Positions 43,762-53,058 of a DNA stretch of 64,000 nt are shown here, in pieces. Made by a program: the position numbers and the translations under genes. How positions within the stretch are numbered: the first letter of the stretch is position 1; each line of letters begins with the position of its first letter. The notes below the pieces were generated by a model. The model was not told where the DNA came from, did not search any database, and was given only the letters and a program-made list of their open reading frames with translations. Origin of the DNA: Alphaproteobacteria bacterium. GTDB lineage: Bacteria; Pseudomonadota; Alphaproteobacteria; UBA8366; Aestuariispiraceae. The DNA lies in contig JASJDC010000013.1 of NCBI GenBank assembly GCA_030065235.1, forward strand, positions 1 to 64,000, read 5' to 3'.

Positions 43762-44355
43762 AAACGATTGTATGATCTTGTGGAGGCTCTTAGTGACGGT
43801 TGCTTCCCGTTGAAAATGCACCCCTGAAAAAAAATCGACCCCATATCGAAATATGAAAGGCACAACCAACAGCCATTCGCCTGATGACGGACCTTTATGC
43901 CGGCAAAACAGCGGGCGCGGCTCTCTGATTGACCTCCTTGTCTCAACATTTCGATCCATTCTCAATCCTGATCGACCTCAGAGGCGACACGGACACCGCC
44001 TGCGCCTAGCGCAATTGACAGCGATTTAGAAGAACAGACCTTGGCGCTCAGAATTCGTCCTCGGTCGCGCGCTTAGACCATAACTACCCGTTTTCCTGAA
44101 GCCCCGGCGCTATATGGTGATTGTCCGTTATCCGTTGGATCAGGCGCTCGCTGACCAACGCTATGAAGGTTATTGTTTTTCATTAGGGCGGCAAGAACAG
44201 CCAGAAATGATCGAACGCTTGCTTCGCCGCGTTCGATAGTGAAGCGCCAACGCGATAGTGTTTTCGGTCGGTGATTTCCTCACCAGATTTCAGCCCTAAA
44301 AGACTTGATTTCCGCCAATCAAAATGCCTCTACCAGCAATACCGCGGTTGGGGCG
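43762..44355. other. 594-bp gap with one possible short ORF
   Basis: No full gene recognised between the Maf and B12-radical SAM genes, which converge. The composition is mixed. A 41-codon frame at 44114-44239 is the only protein-like stretch. The remainder shows no RNA gene, terminator with a clear U-tract, or repeat that I can support. It may be the scar of a lost gene. Confidence 0.45.
44114..44239 (+). pseudogene. Possible C-terminal remnant or small protein (41 aa)
   Basis: The frame ATG-VIVRYPLDQALADQRYEG, continuing YCFSLGRQEQPEMIERLLRRVR to a TAG, is unusually protein-like for an intergenic region. No ribosome binding site is evident, and an in-frame stop lies shortly upstream. It could be the tail of a decayed gene or a real small protein. 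The family is not recognised. Confidence 0.25.
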
Positions 44356-45744
44356 TTAAACAAACGCATCGGTCCAGAATGAACCGTTCTCACGAGGAAC
44401 CCAACTATACGCCGCATCCTGAGCTTCCGCGAAGAGCTTCCGAAACCTCGACTCCTCAACGTCGCTGAAGGATTTCATCTGGTTTACTTCGCTGATCCAG
44501 CGCCATTCGGCCGGGTCATCATGAGTGATCCTTCCCTTAGCTCGCAGACTATCGTAGTCCGGTGTTCCCGGAAGCGGGACATACCAATTCACGCCAATAC
44601 TGGGCGCTTTAATGGTCTTGATCATCTCAATCGTGCTGCGCATCTCGGATTCGGTCTCCCCAGGATATCCAAAAATGAAGCTCGCGTTATACGGGAACCG
44701 CATATCTCTGTGCATTTCTGCTGCACGGTAGCTGGATTCCAACTTCATGCCCTTAACCATCAGGTCTAGAACCCGCTGGCTTCCAGACTCCATACCATAA
44801 AAGAGGTATCGACAACCGCTCCGCCACATCAATTCTAGAAGCGGACGCGTTACTTGGTTCGGACGGATATTCGCGTACCATTCCATCTGATCAGAAAGAC
44901 CGCTGCGGATCATGCCCTCGCTGAATTCTTCGATGAGACGCCTGTTGTTGCCGATTGTGCTGTCTGTGAAATAGACGCCGCGAATACCGAACTCGTTCAA
45001 CAAGTATTTTGCATTTTCCAGTAGATATTCCGCTGAATAGAACCGTGTGGGAGAAAGAGCGTAGTAGGCGCAAAAGGCGCATTTGTAGACGCACCCCCGA
45101 CCCATAATCATATCTATACTAGTCGTCGAGCGAACCTTGAGACGAATATAAGTTGGATGCGCGTAGAATTTGTAATCAACGAAACTCCAGTCAGCAAAAG
45201 GCAGATCATCGAGGCTTTTGATCGATTGACCGTGTCTGGTCGTCGGATTGGACGTCGTATAGGCGCCAGGCACGTCATCCGGGCGTTCGCCATTTGCCAA
45301 CCGGATCAGGCCAATATCCGCTTCACCCAAGAAAGATATGTCGAAGCCTAGATTTTCAATCGTGTCTGCCGACGCGGTCGTAGCATGAATTCCGCCGGCG
45401 ATGAATGTGCACGCAATCGAAGCGATTTCGCATGTCTTCCGCGCTTCGGCGACCAACCGCCGGACCTCGAACCAGTGAATAGAGAAAAAACTTACGCCCA
45501 GCATATCCGGACGAAAATCGACGATCTTGGTCCGGAATTCTTCCAACAAACGGTCTAGGTCGCCTTTATGCAAGATCAGATCCCGATGCAGGTCGACAAC
45601 CAGCACCTCGTGTCCGGCCCGCCGCAGGTTTGTGGCAAGCAGAATCAGCGAATACGGGCCATTCCTCCACTCATTCCATAAATCATAGTCATCCCGACCT
45701 TCATCATGATATAGCCAGGGTTGAGTGAGAAGGACGCGCGCCAT
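44356..45744 (-). CDS. B12-binding-domain radical SAM protein
   Basis: 462-aa protein. An N-terminal cobalamin-binding-type domain (ARVLLTQPWLYHDEG; GPYSLILLATNLRRAGHEVLVVDL) precedes a radical SAM core with the cluster motif GCVYKCAFCAYY (Cys218, Cys222, Cys225). Further core motifs are GVYFTDSTIGNN, YLFYGMESGSQRVLDLMVKG and FIFGYPGETESEM. Such enzymes often methylate unactivated carbons or rearrange side chains, consuming SAM. Transcribed divergently from a second radical SAM gene, with an inverted repeat between them. The substrate is unknown; the context suggests a glycan or peptide modification. Confidence 0.88.
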   Translation of the reverse strand: MARVLLTQPWLYHDEGRDDYDLWNEWRNGPYSLILLATNLRRAGHEVLVVDLHRDLILHKGDLDRLLEEFRTKIVDFRPDMLGVSFFSIHWFEVRRLVAEARKTCEIASIACTFIAGGIHATTASADTIENLGFDISFLGEADIGLIRLANGERPDDVPGAYTTSNPTTRHGQSIKSLDDLPFADWSFVDYKFYAHPTYIRLKVRSTTSIDMIMGRGCVYKCAFCAYYALSPTRFYSAEYLLENAKYLLNEFGIRGVYFTDSTIGNNRRLIEEFSEGMIRSGLSDQMEWYANIRPNQVTRPLLELMWRSGCRYLFYGMESGSQRVLDLMVKGMKLESSYRAAEMHRDMRFPYNASFIFGYPGETESEMRSTIEMIKTIKAPSIGVNWYVPLPGTPDYDSLRAKGRITHDDPAEWRWISEVNQMKSFSDVEESRFRKLFAEAQDAAYSWVPRENGSFWTDAFV

Positions 45745-45842
45745 TTACACCACCTATCAGGAATGAGCCGATCTGCGACATCAATCGGTAATAAATTTTC
45801 CCAGTCCTTATCCGCCAATCAATTTTCACGCCACGAAAGAGA

Positions 45843-45862
45843 CGGATCAGCATAATGATCCG
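45843..45862. promoter_or_regulatory. Inverted repeat in divergent radical SAM promoter region
   Basis: CGGATCA-GCATAA-TGATCCG: perfect 7-bp arms with a 6-bp spacer, in the 286-bp non-coding region between the two divergent radical SAM genes. It could be an operator for both or a short hairpin. No regulator gene is nearby. The rest of this region shows no gene I would support. Confidence 0.4.
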
Positions 45863-46030
45863 AATTCGGAGCATCGGTCTAGGCCGCCCAGGGTCGATTA
45901 TGGATCAAGCAACGATACTACGGGCAAATCATGAGTTTCCCTACAGTTTCGATTCATCATATGTTTCAAGAATTTCGCAGTACTTCACCGTCGCTCATTT
46001 TCGTCTTAGCCGTCGCATCGGAGAACGAAC

Positions 46031-47629
46031 GTGCCCCTTAAAGGTGAATGCAACGCACCTTGGTTTGAATTGAACATCCTGCCGCAGGACGATCAGGTTG
46101 CGACATGCTGCTTCTATACCGGTCAAACCGACGGTTGGACAAATCCCGCCCTGCCGTTGGACAAAATATGGAATAGCGAGTCAATTCGCAGGATCCGACG
46201 GATAAACAACGGCTCCGGGGATGTCCCAGAGAAAACAGGGTGTTCGAACTGCTATTATTTCGACCGCCGTCCGCCTGACGCGTTCTATTGCGCTGAGATA
46301 TTTCAAGACACCGCCCTTCTCGCGACGCAGGCGCAACGAGAAAACCACAAACTCGCGATGCAGGAGTACCAAGCGGGTGTGGAACGGGTGACCGCGACGC
46401 CGCTTCGCTTCTACTTCAACTTCGGCTTCACCTGCAATCTTAGTTGCGCGCAATGCCACCAAGTACCGCGCCGGGACATAGAGGCCCGCAAGACAATTGA
46501 CGCTGACGGCGTCCTCGGCTGGCGTTCCGCCTTTCAGCGCGCAATGGATGTTTTGGTTATTGGAGGTGAGCCGTTCGCCCTGCCCGAGGCGCTCAAGTTC
46601 ATCAGAGGGTTCATCAACGATCCGGGACTAGAGGCGACGCAACTCACGATCCTTACAAACGGATCCCTGCTTCACAAACATATGGCCCTACTAAAACAAA
46701 AAGATCGCCTTTCACTCGGGATAAGCCTGGACGGTTTTGCGGGCAGTTATGAACGCATTCGATTGGGAGGAGATTGGAAGCAGCTGAAAAGTAATATTGA
46801 AGAATGCGCCGCGCACGCGCGGGCGGCCGACAATCATTGGAAGATCACGATCGCCGCCAGTCTGATGGCGACCGGGCTTCCCGACCTCCCCGCCATGGCG
46901 CATTGGATGGTACAGAATGACTTGGATGTAACGTTTTTTGAGATCATTTCGGCGCCGGGGGTCGAGCGGGTCGCATCACGGGAGAATTTTCTCAGCAATC
47001 CTAACATCCTATCGTCGATCCCTTCATGGGAGCGCTATTTTGATCAGGCTGAAATGATCTTCCGAAATGCACAACGGCGAAAGGACCTGGATATGCTCAG
47101 GTTCTTTCACGAACGAGCGCGCAGCACTCTAGACGCAAAGCATTCGGCCGCCGCGCATTATACAAGGAACCACGCTGAAGTGAGGTGGATTCCTGTCGCC
47201 GCCTTGCCCGCGGCCCCTATGGAGGGCGGCTTACGTCTGTATAGCCGTGACAAAACAGCGCTTGCAATCGTAGACAGTTCGGCGGAGCGGGAACCGCAGT
47301 TGATACCGTCTCACCCATACGATCATCTCTATTCCCAATTCTATAGCGCCCTTCGCGGACGGGACGACGGTTATGGATTGCTTCGGATCGACATTGATTG
47401 GGGAGAGACTTCAGCCAGGGCGGCGGATCGACGCGCCTATCTGGGGGTTGAAGACCAAACGCATGGCGCCCTATTTGCGACAAACCAGTCACGATACGAA
47501 CACGGTCGCGAAACGCTTTTTTTCGATTTATCAGACGGCATCGAGAAATTCAGGATCATCTTGAACGGCGAGCCACACAAGAGAAACCGCCTACCACAAA
47601 CAATCGAATTGGCGCTGGGAGCGCCTTAA
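46031..47629 (+). CDS. Radical SAM protein with N-terminal SPASM/twitch domain
   Basis: 532-aa protein starting at GTG 46031, with GGAGA seven bases upstream. A SPASM/twitch-like iron-sulphur domain sits first: Cys7 before APWFELNI, Cys26-Cys27 in QVATCCFYTG, the IWNSESIRRIRR motif, and Cys71-x2-Cys74. The radical SAM core follows with CNLSCAQCH (Cys135, Cys139, Cys142), VIGGEPFALPEALKFI and ILTNGSLL. The C-terminal about 130 residues are extra and unidentified. It shares architecture with the protein encoded convergently at 47747-48826. Likely acts on a peptide or glycan, but no precursor peptide gene is recognised. Confidence 0.83.
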   Translation: MPLKGECNAPWFELNILPQDDQVATCCFYTGQTDGWTNPALPLDKIWNSESIRRIRRINNGSGDVPEKTGCSNCYYFDRRPPDAFYCAEIFQDTALLATQAQRENHKLAMQEYQAGVERVTATPLRFYFNFGFTCNLSCAQCHQVPRRDIEARKTIDADGVLGWRSAFQRAMDVLVIGGEPFALPEALKFIRGFINDPGLEATQLTILTNGSLLHKHMALLKQKDRLSLGISLDGFAGSYERIRLGGDWKQLKSNIEECAAHARAADNHWKITIAASLMATGLPDLPAMAHWMVQNDLDVTFFEIISAPGVERVASRENFLSNPNILSSIPSWERYFDQAEMIFRNAQRRKDLDMLRFFHERARSTLDAKHSAAAHYTRNHAEVRWIPVAALPAAPMEGGLRLYSRDKTALAIVDSSAEREPQLIPSHPYDHLYSQFYSALRGRDDGYGLLRIDIDWGETSARAADRRAYLGVEDQTHGALFATNQSRYEHGRETLFFDLSDGIEKFRIILNGEPHKRNRLPQTIELALGAP

Positions 47630-47746
47630 AGCCTCGAAGCTCTCTCATCAGTTCAACGAACTGCCAAGGTGCGGCGACAAGGCGGCCGGAGGCAAATGGA
47701 GGGGCCAAAACCAGGGGTCAGGCCTAGATTCGGGCCATGTCGACCT

Positions 47747-48826
47747 TCACGTCAGGCGCCCAAGCGGCGTCAATGCTTGCGACCTGGCTTGTTGGTGAAA
47801 GAACGCCAATTGATCGGCCGCGGCCCACCACCCTTTCCTTCGCAATATTTCAACGCTATTGCAGAAGATCTCCTCCCATTCAGGCAGACGCGCCACCAAG
47901 TCCGAATCTGGAACAATCCGCTCTTCACGGGCTTCGTCAGTCAGATTGATAACGGGAACAAAATGAATGCTGAAATCATGCTCGGCGCACCAAGCGACCA
48001 GTCGATCCAGCTCCGGCAATCCGGACCGCATCAAGACGCAGGCGACGTGAACCTTCCATTGAGTCAATCCTCGCTTTTCCGCATGCGCCTTGAAAGCGAG
48101 AAGGTTGTCGGCGACGCGTCGCCACGAAGAACGGCGCCGGATAGCTTCATAAGACTCTCCAAACGAGTCGAGACTCACAGTCAGCACCAGATTCTCAAAC
48201 CCCGCCAACCGGTCAATGAACCGATTCAGAAGATAGGCATTCGTGTAAATATCGACCATCAGGCCTCGGGCGTCAGCGTTGGCTGACAGCCGGTCGATAA
48301 ACCGCGTCGCGTCTGGAATAAGAAACGGCTCCCCCCCAATGATGTGCAACTCAGAGGCGTTCCGAATCAAGGCGGTGTCCTCGAACACCAAATCAGGCGA
48401 AAGCCCGCGCCTGTCTCCATCGATAAACCGGGTAGGGTGATCGCACATTTTACAGCGCAGATTACAGGAAAGGCCAAATTGCAGATAGTATTTGACCGGG
48501 AGATTGTCGACAATCGTAACTCCCGCAGCGTGATTGGCCATCGCGGCGCGCCAATTGTTGCGCCGCTCTGACGTCAAACCGTCTGGGATGTTCGTGAACA
48601 TAGGAACGGCGTTGTGGGCGACATAGCCGCATCCATCGCAATCTGAACCATCAGCACGCCCGCTGGCGATCAACGCGCGCGTTTCCCTGAAATAATCCGA
48701 GTTCCACATATCTCTTATGGATCCGCCGACCGACATCCCTTTCGGCAGGTAGCAACAGAAACGCGCCTGCGACTCGTGGGTGATTTGCATTTCAAACCAA
48801 GGTTGGCTGCAGGCGCGAAATTCCAC
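47747..48826 (-). CDS. Radical SAM protein with N-terminal SPASM/twitch domain (paralogue)
   Basis: 359-aa protein starting at GTG 48826 behind AAGGACG. N-terminal auxiliary domain: Cys6 before SQPWFEMQI, Cys24-Cys25 in RFCCYLPKG, MWNSDYFRETR, and Cys63-x2-Cys66. The radical SAM core has CNLRCKMCD (Cys121, Cys125, Cys128), then ELHIIGGEPFLIPDATRFI, VDIYTNAYLLN and LTVSLDSFGESYEAIRR. The whole protein aligns with the first about 370 residues of the neighbour at 46031-47629 but lacks its C-terminal extension. The two genes converge. Confidence 0.87.
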   Translation of the reverse strand: MEFRACSQPWFEMQITHESQARFCCYLPKGMSVGGSIRDMWNSDYFRETRALIASGRADGSDCDGCGYVAHNAVPMFTNIPDGLTSERRNNWRAAMANHAAGVTIVDNLPVKYYLQFGLSCNLRCKMCDHPTRFIDGDRRGLSPDLVFEDTALIRNASELHIIGGEPFLIPDATRFIDRLSANADARGLMVDIYTNAYLLNRFIDRLAGFENLVLTVSLDSFGESYEAIRRRSSWRRVADNLLAFKAHAEKRGLTQWKVHVACVLMRSGLPELDRLVAWCAEHDFSIHFVPVINLTDEAREERIVPDSDLVARLPEWEEIFCNSVEILRRKGWWAAADQLAFFHQQARSQALTPLGRLT

Positions 48827-48897
48827 GACGGAACGTCCTTTACAAAATGGTCCGACTAGTGGTGGTCCGAAGGAATTATATTGACATCATGGCCTCG

Positions 48898-50724
48898 CTA
48901 GGCTGGCACAATAAAATCCGCCCCGGGTTCAGCGCCAAACTCAATGAGCTGATCACGAATATCATCAGCAAAGGACGACGCGATAATAATAAATGGTCGC
49001 ACAATCGTTGAATCGGAACAAGACAAGGCGGATTGAACGAAATCTACTGGTTTCACCGGATATCCTGAGGCGACGCCATTGTCATCCTGCGCAAGACCGT
49101 CAATAAAGTAATCCGCCTCCACGCCGAACTCGGCCAGTCCGGCGGCAATCGTCTCACCGAATTTCCCGGCGCCCCAAATCGCAAGCGGCCGTTGGCGGCC
49201 CCGCCGAGTCGCCCGGCGCTCTTGGACCTCTGACACGGTGTGTCGAAGACAGGTCTTGAAAACCTCGAGCCTCAGCCGAGCCTGTCTGGTCTCGTTTGTC
49301 TCTTCAAAGGGATTGTAGCGACGACCGGGGTTTGAGCTCCGTGATACTTCTCGCTCGTGATGAATTGAAACACCGACGCGCTCTCCAAGGCTTCGGCATA
49401 CAACCTCCGTCGGCATTTCAAACTCTCCTAGTCCCCATTCAATGTCGTTGAACAAAATCGCTGCCTCGCACACCCGCATGAGATGAGCAAAGAACAGCAA
49501 CTCCAGGAACCGCAGTGTAGGCAGGCCGCGGCTCTTAAGAGACTCCCGGAACTCACCGTCCCTTTCAGCTTCTGGAGACCACCCGTCCAGATGGTCGATG
49601 TGAAAGTGCATTGCCTCGGGAGCTAGGCGTACTTCCCGAAACCCGGCGAAATGAAGCTGATAGGATGCTAGCGAATCCAGGTGAAATGAATACCCGTCGA
49701 ACTCGGGATAGCCCCGGATGGATCGCCAAGCATTGCGATGCGCGAGTTGAAAGTCACCACACGCATTGAGATGCAATTCAGGCAGACAGCGGGTCCGTGG
49801 TTCCGCTGTAGCCCCGCCTTGAAGTGGTGAGCGAAAAGGAGCAACGCTGCCGGACGCCAAGTTTAGCCGTCGCGTATGATCTTCCGCCGCGTCCAAGACG
49901 TCCTCTACGGATGGGAAGTCCAAAACGCCCGGATCAAGGTCCCATCGATCAGATCGATAGAAACGGTCGGGTTTCAAAAACGCCTCTTCCCCCGATTTCA
50001 ATAGAATCGCGGTTAACGCGTCGGAAAACAGGATATCGACATTTGTCGCTAGTATGTACTCTCCCGCCGCGCGCCGGATGCCAACATTCTTGCCAATCAT
50101 TTGATAGAGCGGCAGTCGCGATGCATGCAGATAGCGGTTGTGGATTTCGTTGGGAACGCGGACAAGGCGGATCGTCAGATTTTTGGCCATGGTCGGAAAG
50201 TCCAACGCCTCAGCCAAAGTGACTCGATCCCCTGGCGGGTTCCATTCCACCAGCACCAATTCAACCGGTGCAGTCCCGCGCGCGCATGCGCGAACGAGAG
50301 CGTCGACAAAGGCTTGATTTCGTTCCAACATCCGCGCGCCGTGATCATCGTTGCGGCTGACAGCGACCACGCTCAACCAGGGACGCGCGGCATTCGCCTC
50401 GGTATCCGACCCTCGCTTGGCGTTCTGCGCTGTCCCAGGAACGAGGGACAAACGCCCGGGGGCGCCGGGCGCGAGCATTTTGTCGAATGGCGCGCCCAAT
50501 TTTTTCATTTGCTTGTCCAACGCCCTCATCCGTGCGCGGGCCGCGTCGGACAACGAGCCGATGTCGTTCAGCAATGGGCGGCCCAGAAGGTTCGGCGGCG
50601 CTTCGGCCGCCATCATTAGGAATGGCAATATTTCAGGGTCAGCTCCGAAGCGGTCGCTGACATACCGGGCCTCTGGGCGGCGATAGTCGATCGGATGAGT
50701 GAAGAAGTCAGGCCGTTCAATCAT
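48898..50724 (-). CDS. Glycosyltransferase-like protein with C-terminal Rossmann-type module
   Basis: 608-aa protein from the ATG at 50724. The central transferase-like part (about residues 100-400) has LSVVAVSRNDDHGARMLERN, VELVLVEWNPP, and NVGIRRAAGEYILATNVDILFS, a GT-A-style substrate and metal region. A C-terminal module (about 515-608) begins RPLAIWGAGKFGETIAAGLA and continues RPFIIIASSFADDIRDQL, matching the end of the protein at 36692-38077. An earlier frame extension is possible but lacks a better start. Surface-glycan assembly is inferred from context. Confidence 0.6.
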   Translation of the reverse strand: MIERPDFFTHPIDYRRPEARYVSDRFGADPEILPFLMMAAEAPPNLLGRPLLNDIGSLSDAARARMRALDKQMKKLGAPFDKMLAPGAPGRLSLVPGTAQNAKRGSDTEANAARPWLSVVAVSRNDDHGARMLERNQAFVDALVRACARGTAPVELVLVEWNPPGDRVTLAEALDFPTMAKNLTIRLVRVPNEIHNRYLHASRLPLYQMIGKNVGIRRAAGEYILATNVDILFSDALTAILLKSGEEAFLKPDRFYRSDRWDLDPGVLDFPSVEDVLDAAEDHTRRLNLASGSVAPFRSPLQGGATAEPRTRCLPELHLNACGDFQLAHRNAWRSIRGYPEFDGYSFHLDSLASYQLHFAGFREVRLAPEAMHFHIDHLDGWSPEAERDGEFRESLKSRGLPTLRFLELLFFAHLMRVCEAAILFNDIEWGLGEFEMPTEVVCRSLGERVGVSIHHEREVSRSSNPGRRYNPFEETNETRQARLRLEVFKTCLRHTVSEVQERRATRRGRQRPLAIWGAGKFGETIAAGLAEFGVEADYFIDGLAQDDNGVASGYPVKPVDFVQSALSCSDSTIVRPFIIIASSFADDIRDQLIEFGAEPGADFIVPA

Positions 50725-50858
50725 TCCGCGACCGATGCGAGGCTTCGCGCCAGACCCGATACGGCGCGCTTGCGCCAACGGGCGGGTTCTGCGATGCCAT
50801 GCGCTCCCGAAGTCTTATCAATGCGCCAACTGGCGACAGCACGTACGCTACGGAAATC

Positions 50859-51614
50859 ATGCCTGATTCATCAACGTCAATCACTTGGGAATCCTTACGC
50901 GACAAATGGCGCGTGGTGCCAAACTCGCCAATGGGCCGTGTGGAGGGGCAAGAGTTGATCTCCTTGAGCGACGCGAAACTCCGCGATGTCTGGGAGCGCA
51001 TGCAATGGGAAAACGTAAGAGCCCCAGAGGCCATGACGGAACGAGGCTGGTATCATATTCTCTATCGGGAATTCCTTTCCGGAAAACGTATTCTCGACAT
51101 CGGCTCCGGCCTCGCCATTTCCGGGCTGACATTCATGCAGGACTGTCCGGGCAGCACATTCGTCTTCGCTGATATCGTTGAGACCAATCTCGAGATCGTC
51201 AAGAGGATTTCCGATATTCTCGGGCTTCAAAACAGGGCGTCGTTTCACCTGATCGAAGACGCGGCGTCTGTTGGGAAACTGCCAGGACCGTTCGACGTCG
51301 TGATGGGCCTTGGCTCGCTTCACAACGCGCCAGCTCACATCATGGAGCCGGAGTTGAAAGCACTGAAAGCTCAACTGAAACCAGGAGGGCGTTGGCTGCA
51401 ACTCGCCTATCCGGAACACCGCTGGCGGCGTGACGGCTCCCCATCCTTCACCGAATGGGGAATAATGACCGACGGGCCCAACACGCCATGGTGCGAATGG
51501 GTCAGCATGGACAGTCTTCTATCGATGCTCGGCGCAGACGATTTCGACCCTGTACTCTACTACGAGTGGCACAATCGGGAATTCAATTGGCTTGACCTTA
51601 AAAAGCGCGGCTAG
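50859..51614 (+). CDS. Class I SAM-dependent methyltransferase
   Basis: 251 aa from the ATG at 50859; an ATG 20 codons upstream would also work but overlaps less conserved-looking sequence. Methyltransferase motif I is ILDIGSGLAISGLTF near residue 77, followed by TFVFADIVETNLEIVKRI and the post-II motif FDVVMGLGSLHNAPAH; KALKAQLKPGGRWLQLAYPEH is typical of motif III. Adjacent and in the same direction as the following glycosyltransferase, divergent from the glycosyltransferase-like gene. Substrate presumably an island product. Confidence 0.82.
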   Translation: MPDSSTSITWESLRDKWRVVPNSPMGRVEGQELISLSDAKLRDVWERMQWENVRAPEAMTERGWYHILYREFLSGKRILDIGSGLAISGLTFMQDCPGSTFVFADIVETNLEIVKRISDILGLQNRASFHLIEDAASVGKLPGPFDVVMGLGSLHNAPAHIMEPELKALKAQLKPGGRWLQLAYPEHRWRRDGSPSFTEWGIMTDGPNTPWCEWVSMDSLLSMLGADDFDPVLYYEWHNREFNWLDLKKRG

Positions 51615-51668
51615 CACCGGGAGCCTGGATCTGGTCCGCACCTACCTTTCACCCAAAGACGGTTAGGC

Positions 51669-52814
51669 TTGTCTTACCAAATCGCAATCATTGCACGAAA
51701 TGCAGCGGCGACGATTGGACGGGCCATCGGATCGATTCGCGAAGCGGAACCGCCGCGCTTACTCGTGATCGATGACGCCAGCACAGATCAGACAGCGGAA
51801 GTCGCGCGCAACGCCGCACAACAAAATGGGGTAGACCTAACTGTTGTACGAAGGAATGAAAGCCGCGGAGTCGGAGTTGCACGCCAAACCGCAATAGACG
51901 CCGTGACCGCGCCCATCGGCGTTTGGTTGGACGCGGACGATATGGTGGCGCCGAACCGCTTCTCCGATCTCGTCGAGCGGATTGAACGAACAGGCGCGGA
52001 CTACGCATTTGACGGGGTCCTGATGCAGGGAGCGGGAAACGGCCTAAAGGAAATGCCGCCTCCGCCATTCCTAACAGAACATAGCGGCGCGTTCTTGCTG
52101 GAACGCAATTGGGCGCCTGCGCTGACCGGCGCATTCCGCGCTGAAACAGCCAGACGGATTGGCTATCTATCGGACCTGCGATCTGGCGAGGATCATAATC
52201 ACCTGTGCCGCGCTCTATTGGCCGGCGCACAGATCGACTGGTCCAGCGATTGTTCGTATATCTACACAGATCAGCAAGGATCAGCATCGCGCGCCCTGGA
52301 CCTAGTCGAAGAGAACAACCAGCGCCATTTCGGCAGTCTTTCGCAGGCCAGCATTTCGGCCTTCCTGAGCGCGCAGGGATTAACGCGAGAGGAACGCGCC
52401 TGGATTCAAGCGCTCGTCGACCTACAGGCGGGCCGAGCCGACGCCGCCCTTGATCGCTTGCGCCTCAACCCTCAAACACGCTCTACTGAGAAAAGGTGGG
52501 GCCAGACCTACCGAAGACTGTTTCTATTCGCGCGCGCCTCGTGTCATCTCATCGCCGGACGGCCTCAGCCCGCGGCCGAAATCCTGTCCGCCCTCAACAG
52601 AGGCGAAACGGACGCTGCAACACTGAACAACCTCGGCGTCGCTCGCCGACTTCAATTGGACGAGGCCGGCGCCCAGCGCCTGTTTCGAGAAGCATTGCAG
52701 CTAAAGCCGCACTATCACGATGCGGCGCGAAACCTAGCATCCAATGCAGAGCGAAAAGTCACTCTCTTGCCTTTACGGACGTCACCTGTTCGCGATTGGT
52801 ACGAAAGCGCCTGA
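51669..52814 (+). CDS. Family 2 glycosyltransferase with TPR-like C-terminus
   Basis: 381-aa protein starting at TTG 51669 (MSYQIAIIARN). The N-terminal GT-A domain (about 1-230) carries LLVIDDASTDQTAEVAR, NESRGVGVARQTAIDA and the DXD-like metal site GVWLDADDMVAPNR near residue 84. The C-terminal about 130 residues contain TPR-like helices (AATLNNLGVARRLQLDEAGAQRLFREALQLKP). It follows the methyltransferase by 54 bp and forms the right end of the glycan island; beyond it the transport genes begin. Confidence 0.87.
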   Translation: MSYQIAIIARNAAATIGRAIGSIREAEPPRLLVIDDASTDQTAEVARNAAQQNGVDLTVVRRNESRGVGVARQTAIDAVTAPIGVWLDADDMVAPNRFSDLVERIERTGADYAFDGVLMQGAGNGLKEMPPPPFLTEHSGAFLLERNWAPALTGAFRAETARRIGYLSDLRSGEDHNHLCRALLAGAQIDWSSDCSYIYTDQQGSASRALDLVEENNQRHFGSLSQASISAFLSAQGLTREERAWIQALVDLQAGRADAALDRLRLNPQTRSTEKRWGQTYRRLFLFARASCHLIAGRPQPAAEILSALNRGETDAATLNNLGVARRLQLDEAGAQRLFREALQLKPHYHDAARNLASNAERKVTLLPLRTSPVRDWYESA

Positions 52815-53058
52815 TTTCGCTGCCATGCAGAAAATCCAAATCGCCTCTTCGACGCGCTGAACGCCGTTGACGGGTGATAGACGGGCGCACATAGTCGCAT
52901 TGAACGCTTCACCGGCGTTCTCCAAAAAGGGTGAGCAACGCGCGGCAAGCACGGTGTCCGTCCGCAGATCAATTCCGACCGGCGCGGCGCGTTTTTCGTT
53001 GAAGGACACCGCATGACAGGAAATGCGGGATCGCCGCAGCAACATGGGAGTTACCACA

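Noticed and set aside
43630-43965. Minus-strand open frame at the end of the Maf gene
   Set aside because: Mostly antisense to the Maf C-terminus with no domain or ribosome binding site.
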